From NCBI GenBank assembly GCA_046328035.1, contig JAXLXI010000005.1:310001-374000 (forward strand): 64,000 nt of DNA, read 5' to 3'. The position numbers and the translations under genes are program-made. Of this stretch, positions 9,222 to 16,342 are shown one piece after another (within the stretch, counting starts at the first letter, position 1; each line of letters begins with the position of its first letter). The notes below the pieces were generated by a model. The model did no database searches. It saw only the letters and a program-made list of their open reading frames with translations, and was not told the origin of the DNA. This DNA is from JBGASG01 sp046328035 (GTDB lineage: Bacteria > Cyanobacteriota > Vampirovibrionia > Obscuribacterales > Obscuribacteraceae).

Positions 9222-9989
9222 CTAAGAGCCTGAAGCATAGCCGCTGTATAGGCAGGAGGGGCAAACGCGTCGGTTGTCAGCAGGACTGTCGGCGCGCGTG
9301 TCATGCAGCCGCGGCACAGGATCGCCGCAAATCTGGCAGACAGGATAGTTTTGCGCCCGCCTCCAGGCTCGGATGCGCAACTCGCGCTCACAGAGCTTGA
9401 GGATGCGACTGCGAACCGCCTCGGGTTCAGACTGACTGTCCAAATCGCCCGCCAGTTGCTGCAAAGTCGCAAGATCGGCAGCACTTAGGTTAATCGCCTC
9501 CAACTCTTCATTTTGAGGAATGGCGGGCGGAACGGGAGCGGGCTCGGCAATAACATCCTGTTCATTGCGATGGAAATGTTTCAGATCAAACCGCATGCCT
9601 TTGACTTCCACTTGCAATGAAGCCGCCAGCTTGGTCAGCTTCTGCATCAATTGCGGCTTCATCAGGCTCAGCTCCTGAGCCACACTGCCATTGGCGGCTG
9701 CAACCACCAGATTTCGTTCAATGTCGACGAAGAGAGGGCGGCTCTTCGCCGCCAGTCCGTCGCCCACAACTTGCGGCCAGAGGCTGATCAACGCGTTTTC
9801 TCGCAAGCGTCGATCAAGACCGAGTCCTGACACCACTTTGTTTAGAACTGTGTTGATACTGGCAAGCTGACTGCCAGAGCGTGTCTTTTCGTAAACCGAT
9901 TTGCCGGCACGCCCGGATTTGCGCCGGACGGGAGCCGGTGCCGCGCCATTGAATGCAGGTTTGTCCGAATCGTCGCTAGTCACAAACAA
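9222..9989 (-). CDS. DUF721/DciA-like protein with C-terminal zinc ribbon
   Basis: 255 residues. The central domain (about 45-130; LNKVVSGLGLDRRLRENALI, LWPQVVGDGLAAKSRP, GSVAQELSLMKPQLMQKL) fits DUF721, whose DciA members help load the replicative DNA helicase. A C-terminal segment has two Cys pairs, CQICGDPVP and CPSCLYSGY, a likely zinc ribbon that is not part of the basic family. The role in replication is inferred from the family only. The gene lies upstream of ftsEX on the same strand with a 190-base gap. Confidence 0.7.
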   Translation of the reverse strand: MFVTSDDSDKPAFNGAAPAPVRRKSGRAGKSVYEKTRSGSQLASINTVLNKVVSGLGLDRRLRENALISLWPQVVGDGLAAKSRPLFVDIERNLVVAAANGSVAQELSLMKPQLMQKLTKLAASLQVEVKGMRFDLKHFHRNEQDVIAEPAPVPPAIPQNEELEAINLSAADLATLQQLAGDLDSQSEPEAVRSRILKLCERELRIRAWRRAQNYPVCQICGDPVPRLHDTRADSPADNRRVCPSCLYSGYASGS

Positions 9990-10061
9990 AAGGCTAGTTC
10001 AGAGTGCCCTGGCTGATCAACGAAAATTTCCTCATCTTCCCCTTTGCTACAAGCCGTGAGT

Positions 10062-10067
10062 TATAAT
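10062..10067 (+). promoter_or_regulatory. TATAAT -10 element
   Basis: A perfect TATAAT lies 83 bases before the GTG chosen for the SCP2 gene and 10 bases before an upstream ATG. No well-spaced -35 hexamer is visible, so this is only a candidate. Confidence 0.35.
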
Positions 10068-10149
10068 CGAGCACTTGATGGACCGGCTGCTGGAGCCAGT
10101 TCCGCAACATTGGCAAGCAGAGCATGGAGTGCTCAGCGAGGAAGTATCA

Positions 10150-10494
10150 GTGCTCGTGACTAACCCGATTGAAGAACTAGAGAAACGTTTCAACAAGCAA
10201 GCAGCTAAAAATGTGACTGCTACCTACCTCTTCCGCATCACCGGCAATGGTGGCGGCGCCTGGCTGGCTCAGATCAACAACGGCGATCTGACAGTGGTGC
10301 CGGTGGAAGAAGGCAAATCGCCCAGCCCGGACTGCTCGATTTCTGTCAGCTCCGAAGATCTCGAACTGATCATGTCCGGCAAACTTTCCGCTATGACAGC
10401 GGCGCTCTCCGGCATGCTCGCCATCGACGGCGAACTCGGTCTGGCTATGCAACTGGTGCCCATCTTCTTTGAAGGTCAGGCACCGTTCGTCTAA
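10150..10494 (+). CDS. SCP2 sterol-carrier domain protein
   Basis: About 115 residues from the GTG at 10150, which has GAGGAAG five bases upstream. A longer version from 10075 or 10078 is possible but lacks a ribosome site. The whole protein is one SCP2-like lipid-binding domain (YLFRITGNGGGAWLAQINNG, PDCSISVSSEDLELIMSGKL, GDELG-like GELGLAMQL). Such domains bind acyl chains or sterol-like lipids in the cytoplasm. The partner and ligand are unknown. It is a single gene, convergent with aroE across a palindromic element. Confidence 0.82.
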   Translation: MLVTNPIEELEKRFNKQAAKNVTATYLFRITGNGGGAWLAQINNGDLTVVPVEEGKSPSPDCSISVSSEDLELIMSGKLSAMTAALSGMLAIDGELGLAMQLVPIFFEGQAPFV

Positions 10495-10529
10495 ATCTCT
10501 GGTGCCCCGCGCGGCGGGGGTCTCTTTAC

Positions 10530-10643
10530 CTCTTAGGGGAAATCAACACTTCTGTTGATTTTCGGCGAGCAGGTTCATTCGCGCAGCGTTTCGCAAGCCC
10601 GCCGCCTCTTGAGATCAACACTTTAGTTGATTTGCCCTAAGAG
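10530..10643. repeat. Palindromic inverted-repeat element, copy 1
   Basis: 114 bp with ends CTCTTAGGGGAAATCAAC and, inverted, CTCTTAGGGCAAATCAAC (17 of 18 match). Each end is itself palindromic: AAATCAACA-cttc-TGTTGATTT at the left (perfect 9-bp arms) and ATCAAC-acttta-GTTGAT at the right. It lies between the convergent SCP2 and aroE genes. A related element lies at 59300-59422. There is no coding capacity, so it looks like a MITE or REP-type dispersed repeat. Confidence 0.7.
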
Positions 10644-10667
10644 CGATTTGGCACTCCTGTCCTTTCC

Positions 10668-11528
10668 TCACCGATCGAGAGCAGCGCGCATGACCTCAAT
10701 CGGCACCGATTGCTGCGTCCAATACTCGAATGCCAGCACCGCCTGTCCAAGCAACATCTCCAATCCGTCAGCGAACCGATGGTTGTGGCGTGCGGCAACC
10801 TCAGCAAAAAGCGATTTTTTGTAGACCATATCGAAGATCGCCGCGCCCGGACGCAAGCCGTGCTCGACCAGCGAACAGGCCCATTCAGGCAGTCCCTGGT
10901 CATGGTTCTCCGTAACACCAATAGATGTGCAGTTGACCAGCAAATCTATTTGCTCGCGCAAAAGATGGAGCGCACCAACTTCACTGGCGTCGCTGCAGGC
11001 GATTTCGGTTCGCCAGTCGTCGTGTCTTCCCCGCACTTCAGCGAGCAACTGGCGCCCGGCATCAGCACGGCGCGCCACCAGAGTTATCTGGCGCGGCTCA
11101 AGTTGATTGAGCGCCCATAAGGCCGCCCGGGCAGCGCCGCCGGCTCCTGCCACGCAGACGTTCATTCCGCGGGCATGGCCTGCCATATCGTGATAATTCA
11201 GAGCATGCAAAAAGCCTGCCATGTCTGTGTTGTGTCCGTGGGCTCCGGCGGCATCAAACTTGATTGTATTCACGGCACCGCAACGCTGAGCGGCGTCGGT
11301 CAGTGATGCCATATGCGGTATCACGACTTGTTTGTGCGGAACAGTCACATTGACGCCGGTAAAACCTTCTTGAGGCAGCCTGCTCAGCCTGTCTGCCACC
11401 GCGTCGGCAGGGGTATCCAGCAAAAAATAATCGCCGCTCAACCCACAATGGCGAAGAGCGGCGATATGCAGAACTGGAGAGATGGAGTGCGAAACCGGGT
11501 GTCCGATCAGTCCCAGTTTGATGGTCAT
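10668..11528 (-). CDS. aroE: Shikimate dehydrogenase
   Basis: 286 residues, normal length. The enzyme reduces 3-dehydroshikimate to shikimate with NADPH in aromatic amino acid synthesis. Marks are LGLIGHPVSHSISPVLH, the catalytic Lys in NVTVPHK, the Asn in GAVNTI, the Asp in GHNTDMAGF and the nucleotide loop VAGAGGAARAA. It starts nine bases after the exbD-like gene stop and is probably co-transcribed with the exbB/exbD genes, an unusual pairing that may be only positional. Confidence 0.94.
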   Translation of the reverse strand: MTIKLGLIGHPVSHSISPVLHIAALRHCGLSGDYFLLDTPADAVADRLSRLPQEGFTGVNVTVPHKQVVIPHMASLTDAAQRCGAVNTIKFDAAGAHGHNTDMAGFLHALNYHDMAGHARGMNVCVAGAGGAARAALWALNQLEPRQITLVARRADAGRQLLAEVRGRHDDWRTEIACSDASEVGALHLLREQIDLLVNCTSIGVTENHDQGLPEWACSLVEHGLRPGAAIFDMVYKKSLFAEVAARHNHRFADGLEMLLGQAVLAFEYWTQQSVPIEVMRAALDR

Positions 11529-11537
11529 TGTCGAAAG

Positions 11538-11972
11538 TTACTCAGTGGCGCCTTGCTGGATGGTGGCAACTCGCATGCGTTTGATGCCGCACGCCGCTGC
11601 CGCCGCCATCACCGCCACCACATCACGCTGTCTGGAATCGCCGTCTGCATTGACCGTCACCGGAATATCATCGCGACCGGCGCGTTTTTGCAGTTCTTTG
11701 ATTTTCTCTTGAATCGCTTCCGGACCTTTCTCTTCCATCTGTTTACTGTTGATGGCGATGTGTCCGTCTTTGTCGATGTCGATGAAGACAGCCTTACTCT
11801 CATCGTCTTTCTTGGCGTTGCGAGTATTGGGCGGTTTGATCTTCAGGTCGGATTTATCGATCAGGGGTGCGATCAAGATCATGATGACCAGCAACACCAG
11901 AAACACATCGGTCAACGGTGTGACGTTGATTTCTTCGAATGTCGTGCCCTGGTCGCTGCCACCGATAGCCAT
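11538..11972 (-). CDS. ExbD/TolR family protein
   Basis: 144 residues. There is a short cytoplasmic N-terminus, then one TM helix (NVTPLTDVFLVLLVIMILIA) carrying the conserved Asp that takes part in proton flow, then a periplasmic domain (EKIKELQKRAGRDDIPVTVN region). With the ExbB/TolQ protein it forms the proton channel that powers a TonB- or TolA-type protein. It lies ten bases after the exbB-like gene stop. Confidence 0.88.
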   Translation of the reverse strand: MAIGGSDQGTTFEEINVTPLTDVFLVLLVIMILIAPLIDKSDLKIKPPNTRNAKKDDESKAVFIDIDKDGHIAINSKQMEEKGPEAIQEKIKELQKRAGRDDIPVTVNADGDSRQRDVVAVMAAAAACGIKRMRVATIQQGATE

Positions 11973-11982
11973 TTAGATTACC

Positions 11983-12621
11983 TCAGTGAGCGTTGGCGGT
12001 TTCCGAGCCCACGAAGCTGAGGAATAGCAGCTTGAGGAGCAGGAAGTCGTCGTTGAAGCGCTTCACGGTGTTGGTGTACGTGTTGTTGAAGATAACTGCC
12101 AGAATGGCGACGATCAGACCGTAACCGGTGGCGATCAGAGCCTTCGCAACGCCTACGACCACGACCGGTGTGCCACCACCGCCGACACCAAGTTGGTCGA
12201 GGGTGAAGACGACGCCGACCACTGTTCCGAACAATCCAATAAATGGAGCAGTGGCGCCAATGGTACCAAGGATAGGCAGGTTCTTCTCCAGCTTTCTGGT
12301 GACAAGACCGACAGTGATGTCAAAAGCTTTCGAGAAGTCTTCTTTCTGTTCAGCCATCAGACGGACGCCTTCTTCGGCTACTTCGCCGATTACTCCGCCC
12401 AGGCGGCTGCAGTTTGCTTGCGCCGATTGCAATTGACCACGTTCGAGGTCACGCTGAAGCGCATGAATAAAAGCGGACACGTCGCGGCGATTCTTTTGGT
12501 AGTAAAGATATCGCTCGATAACTACCGCCACGGTCAGGATGGAGCAAATGGTGATCGGAATGGACGCAAACCAGTCCTTGATCATGAACTCCATGAAGAA
12601 CGTGAAAAATTTACTCTCCAT
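11983..12621 (-). CDS. MotA/TolQ/ExbB proton channel family protein
   Basis: 212 residues with three TM helices (SIPITICSILTVAVVIERYL; the GTIGATAPFIGLFGTVVGVV segment; ALIATGYGLIVAILAVIF). The TIGATAPFIGLFGTVVG motif is the hallmark of the family. It builds the membrane motor with the ExbD-like protein next to it and would drive the TonB-like protein encoded just upstream at 12765-14480. Whether the set is Tol-like (envelope constriction) or Ton-like (uptake) cannot be decided here. Confidence 0.9.
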   Translation of the reverse strand: MESKFFTFFMEFMIKDWFASIPITICSILTVAVVIERYLYYQKNRRDVSAFIHALQRDLERGQLQSAQANCSRLGGVIGEVAEEGVRLMAEQKEDFSKAFDITVGLVTRKLEKNLPILGTIGATAPFIGLFGTVVGVVFTLDQLGVGGGGTPVVVVGVAKALIATGYGLIVAILAVIFNNTYTNTVKRFNDDFLLLKLLFLSFVGSETANAH

Positions 12622-12764
12622 TGTCTCTCCTAGTTTTCCCTGCTGTTTGCGGTAAGCGCATCTCTAGATCGATATCTGTGCCGCAACTGAACTGAACTTC
12701 GAACTGGTCTCCGCGCATTCTATCCGGTTCTTTGAAAAGGCGCGTTGGGCCCTTCTCACTACTC

Positions 12765-14480
12765 TTAGAACTGACGGAATACTCCGCGACCACCACCACC
12801 GAATACGTTGTAATCGAACGTAAACTGAATGTCCACATCATCAGGTGCTCCGTTGGGGAGTGGACGGAACGGCGCTGCGTTTTCAACAGCCTTCAGTGCA
12901 GCCTGGTCCGCTACCGCCACACCTGAGGAATGGTCGATTCTCAAGTGGGACAGTTCACCCATTTTGTGGATTTTGAATACGACGACAACACGCTTGGACT
13001 CGTTGCCCTTGGGCGGGAACCAGGCGCGCTTGATGCGACGTTGAAGGTCCGCCATGTATGGTCCGAAATCGACATCGGCCTGGGCTGCCACTGATGGGCG
13101 GCCGTTGTCATTACCATCCGGATTGCCTTTTTCACCGGAGCCACCACCGCCACCGGCACGCGGTACGGAAGGAGCCACGGCGATTCCGGGCGCACCACCA
13201 CCACCACCGCCACCACTTCTACCGGCGCGGGTCGGAGCTGGAGCGCCGCCGCCGGCCGGGTTGCCTGCGCCACCCTTGCCGCCACCACCGCCCGAGGACG
13301 GCACTGGTACCGGACTTGGTGCGCCGGCTGCGCCACCACCGCCGCCACCACCGGGGGAGGCAATCGGTGCCGGCGGGCTGAACAAGCCGCCGCCAGGCGC
13401 TGAGGCTATTCTAGGAGCCGGTGCGAAACCGGGTGCACCGCCGCCGGAACCGGCAAACGGCACTGCCGAAGGCGCGATCGAGGGCAGTCCCTGAGCGCCG
13501 CCCGATGGACGTGCCACCGGTGTCGGTGCTGGTCCGCCGACGCCGGCGCGCGGCATGGCGCTGGGCGCCAGACTGGGCATCGCCGGAGCTTTCGGTGCGG
13601 ACGCATGCGGCATCGGCACCGGGCTTGGTGTCGCCATCGGCGACGGGGTGACGCGCGGCATGGCAGTCGGCTGCGGTGTCGGCGCCGGTGAAACCTTGGG
13701 CTGCGGAGCAGCAAAGAAGTTAGGCAAGCTGGGCATCGGGATCGGTGCCGGCTTCGGTTGCGGCGTCGGTTGCTCCGACGGTTTTGATTCCGACTTTTGC
13801 GGAGTCGGCTTGGAAGGAGCAGTGTTGTGGCTGGGGGCTTTTGGAGCCGGGTTCGGTGCCACCACCGGTTTTTTCGGATCGCGCTTGCCATGCGACTCAG
13901 AGGCTTTCTCCGCGCGTTTGCGAGCGGTGACACGTTTTTGAGTCGGTGGTTGATTGACTATAAATTCGATATCTGTGATGTGCGACTTGGGAGGCGGCGG
14001 CAAAATGAAGAAGAAGCAGAGGAAGCCCAGTGCCACCATGATCGAAAAGTGCACTATATAAGAACCGCTGGTCGCTTCCGGCAATTGAATAACAAAATCG
14101 GGATAGAGCTTGCGGCGCTTCAGGGCAGCGTGGTCGTATGCATCACGCGCTGCATATGCCACGAACGACAGAAAGAAACCGAGCAGAATGAACGACACCG
14201 CACTGCCCAGGCGCCCTTCCATCAGGGTCGTCACCAGAATGCGGTTGGGCTTCATATGGAACGACAGTCCGAAGTTCCACAGCGCATCGAGGATTTGCTG
14301 AGTAAACAGCATGCCCAAGAAGGCTATGAAGTTGAGTGCGGCAACGCCCAGGAAGAGAAATCCTTTGCGTGTCTCACCGTTGTAGAGCTGTCCGAGTCCT
14401 GGAATCAAGGACAGCATCGCAGCCGTCATCGGGTCGCGTTGTGCGCCCGAGAAGCCGCCTGGTTTCATTGTTGTCGTCAT
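12765..14480 (-). CDS. TonB-like protein with membrane N-domain and Pro/Gly-rich linker
   Basis: About 571 residues from the ATG at 14480 (MTTTMKPGG); a start 30 codons upstream is open but has no family support. The N-terminus has hydrophobic helices (TAAMLSLIPGLGQLYNGETR, resembling TM2/DUF5683-type membrane modules) and a further TM segment (HFSIMVALGFLCFFFILPPP). A roughly 300-residue spacer of Pro, Ala and Gly follows. The last 95 residues form a TonB C-terminal domain (YMADLQRRIKRAWFPPKG, VVVVFKIHKMGELSHLRI, AALKAVENAAPFRPLP). It probably spans the periplasm and is energised by the ExbB/ExbD pair downstream. Fusing the membrane module to TonB is unusual. Confidence 0.82.
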   Translation of the reverse strand: MTTTMKPGGFSGAQRDPMTAAMLSLIPGLGQLYNGETRKGFLFLGVAALNFIAFLGMLFTQQILDALWNFGLSFHMKPNRILVTTLMEGRLGSAVSFILLGFFLSFVAYAARDAYDHAALKRRKLYPDFVIQLPEATSGSYIVHFSIMVALGFLCFFFILPPPPKSHITDIEFIVNQPPTQKRVTARKRAEKASESHGKRDPKKPVVAPNPAPKAPSHNTAPSKPTPQKSESKPSEQPTPQPKPAPIPMPSLPNFFAAPQPKVSPAPTPQPTAMPRVTPSPMATPSPVPMPHASAPKAPAMPSLAPSAMPRAGVGGPAPTPVARPSGGAQGLPSIAPSAVPFAGSGGGAPGFAPAPRIASAPGGGLFSPPAPIASPGGGGGGGAAGAPSPVPVPSSGGGGGKGGAGNPAGGGAPAPTRAGRSGGGGGGGAPGIAVAPSVPRAGGGGGSGEKGNPDGNDNGRPSVAAQADVDFGPYMADLQRRIKRAWFPPKGNESKRVVVVFKIHKMGELSHLRIDHSSGVAVADQAALKAVENAAPFRPLPNGAPDDVDIQFTFDYNVFGGGGRGVFRQF

Positions 14481-14570
14481 GAATGTGTCTGCCTGCGTGT
14501 TATGCCAATGTGCGAGCCGATTTTGCGCGAGAAGCGAACATAAGTCTCCCCAAGCTAGTCTCAGCGTCAA

Positions 14571-15057
14571 GCGGATGGTCTAGTAAGCGCTGGGTACCGA
14601 ATTGAGCGAAATCAGGATGATTAATCCTAACTTAAACTCTTATACCTCGCAAGACTTAAACCCTACTCGCTAAGGCTGGGTTTGCATTTGAGAAAACCAG
14701 CAATCCCTCCCAGGAATCAATATTACAGGATTTTGATGTCCGCTCGCGCCCAGCCCCTGGGGGCTGAGATAGTCGAATAACAGAAAAAGGCTGAGCGTGA
14801 ACAGTCGCACTGGAGCGGTCACTCAGCCGGGCAACTTCCGGCTTGTTTGGCTCCAAGCGCAATTCTGCAACGTTTCGGCGTCCCAAGTGAGACTGTTTAG
14901 AATGAAAGCCACCCGCGCCTTGCACTGAGAAACATTCAGGGTTTTCCCGCTGGCTAATTTTGAGCGAGCAGTCATTCCCAGCGCTCGCGAAGTGCGGCTG
15001 ATAAAACGCGTAATTTAGCGAATGCGATTTTCTGGGCTGAACCTACAGTACGCCGCA
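14571..15057. other. Non-coding gap between tonB-like and secreted-protein genes
   Basis: 487 bases upstream of the TonB-like gene and downstream of the gene at 15058. The only clear element is the minus-strand terminator at 14784-14828. A 90-codon minus frame inside overlaps this terminator and has no family features, so I do not call it. Confidence 0.5.
14784..14828 (-). terminator. Rho-independent terminator
   Basis: On the minus strand GGCTGAGTGA pairs with TCACGCTCAGCC (with a small bulge) and is followed by TTTTT. It would end transcription of the secreted-protein gene at 15058-16131, about 230 bases past its stop. Confidence 0.65.
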
Positions 15058-16131
15058 CTACATAGGCATGCGCAGGTCTTCAGCCAACTCGATCTTGAGT
15101 TCGTCGCCGGGACGCACATCAACTTTCTTGCCTTTCTTAGCGCACAGGATGATGGCACCGATGGCAATGCCGACGCCGGCGCCGATCAATGCGCCGCCCG
15201 CCAGCCCGATTCCAGACTTGGAGCTGCCGTCGCTGTTGTTTGACGAGGCGTTTCCGGCGATAGCGCCAATGCCCAGACCCAGAAGTGTCGGCAAGGCGAC
15301 GGTGCTGGTGTCGATGGCGATGTCCTTCATGCCGCGGCGGGCGTGAACGACGCCCCCACGAGCGACGATGGTGGCGACCAGAGGAATCTGGCGATTATCT
15401 GGTGTGGTGACGGTATCGAACTTGAGCGCTACCGAACCGCCGCGCATAAGCGCCCGCGGAGCATTGAGTGCAGCAATCCGACCTTTGATGACGGAGCCCG
15501 CCGGCACCACCGTTGCACCATCGATGTTCAAGTCTTCGCTGGTGCGTGCGGAAAACTCATCGCCTTCCTGGCTGGTGTCGCTGTCGACTGCCGTATCCAT
15601 AATGATGGGAATTTTCGTTCCGGTGGGGACGACGCGTATATAGCCTTGCAATACTTTTCTGTCGGCCGATGCGGTAGTGGTCGTCGATTCTGTAGAGGCG
15701 GCGCTGGTATCGGCTGCCGGTTGCGTATCTTCGGCTGCGGTTTCCGTCGTCAATTGCTTGGCAGAGTTGTCAGCAGCCGGAGCAGCCTCGGTGGCGGTGA
15801 CAGCCGCTTCAGCTTTGGGTGTCGACTCGGCGGTCGCCGGTGTGGCCGGCGCAGCCGTTTCTTCAGCTGTCGTGCTGGCAGCTGGAGTCGCTTCGGTCTC
15901 TGAAACCTTATCTGAAGCCGAGGGCGGAGCATCTGTCCAGAATCCGCCATCGCCTTTATCTTCGCTGGCTGGCGCTGGTGCTGCTTCCTGGCTTGCGGCG
16001 GAACCGCTGCCGGATGGTGAGTAAATCTTGAACTTCAATTCTGGCTGCGACGAACTGGCTGCCATGGCCGGCACGACAGACTGACCGATAACCATGAGGC
16101 TGCAGAGAATAGGAAGGGCTAGTCGAGCCAT
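15058..16131 (-). CDS. Secreted protein with VirB10/TrbI-like beta domain and glycine zipper
   Basis: 357 residues. The signal peptide (LPILCSLMVIGQSVVPAMA-A) is followed by about 125 residues of Ala/Glu/Pro/Thr-rich linker. A domain at about 165-265 (VPTGTKIPIIMDTAVDSDTS, EDLNIDGATVVPAGSVIKGR, GGSVALKFDTVTTPDNRQIP) resembles the beta fold of the VirB10/TrbI superfamily and stand-alone envelope relatives. A glycine-zipper segment (GIGLAGGALIGAGVGIAIGA) then suggests membrane insertion, before a short tail (DVRPGDELKIELAEDL). No secretion-system genes are nearby, so a general envelope role is more likely than conjugation. The function is inferred only. Confidence 0.72.
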   Translation of the reverse strand: MARLALPILCSLMVIGQSVVPAMAASSSQPELKFKIYSPSGSGSAASQEAAPAPASEDKGDGGFWTDAPPSASDKVSETEATPAASTTAEETAAPATPATAESTPKAEAAVTATEAAPAADNSAKQLTTETAAEDTQPAADTSAASTESTTTTASADRKVLQGYIRVVPTGTKIPIIMDTAVDSDTSQEGDEFSARTSEDLNIDGATVVPAGSVIKGRIAALNAPRALMRGGSVALKFDTVTTPDNRQIPLVATIVARGGVVHARRGMKDIAIDTSTVALPTLLGLGIGAIAGNASSNNSDGSSKSGIGLAGGALIGAGVGIAIGAIILCAKKGKKVDVRPGDELKIELAEDLRMPM

Positions 16132-16342
16132 TAGAATCTCCTTTATGCCGGAAACGCCGCCCCGGCGCCTGATTTGAGCTCACAATCTGAGCTGTGGAAG
16201 GACTGGCCAGCATAGCAGCACACTTGGCAAACTAAATTAGGCAGGTTTGATATTGCATAAAAAGTGCAACGTACTTAGGGAATAATCTATTCAGAAAGCA
16301 AGAAGAATCTAGCTTTACAGAAAGCTGGAAGGAGAACGCAAA

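Noticed and set aside
13054..13941. Long open plus-strand frames opposite the TonB-like gene
   Set aside because: They are antisense shadows of a Pro/Gly-rich linker; GC-rich repeats keep several frames open and no ribosome site or family feature is present.
14656..14925. 90-codon minus-strand frame in the gap before 15058
   Set aside because: It contains a rho-independent terminator and has no ribosome site or family pattern.
15058..16131. Conjugation or type IV secretion locus
   Set aside because: Only one VirB10-like domain is seen; no ATPase, coupling protein or relaxase lies anywhere in the window.
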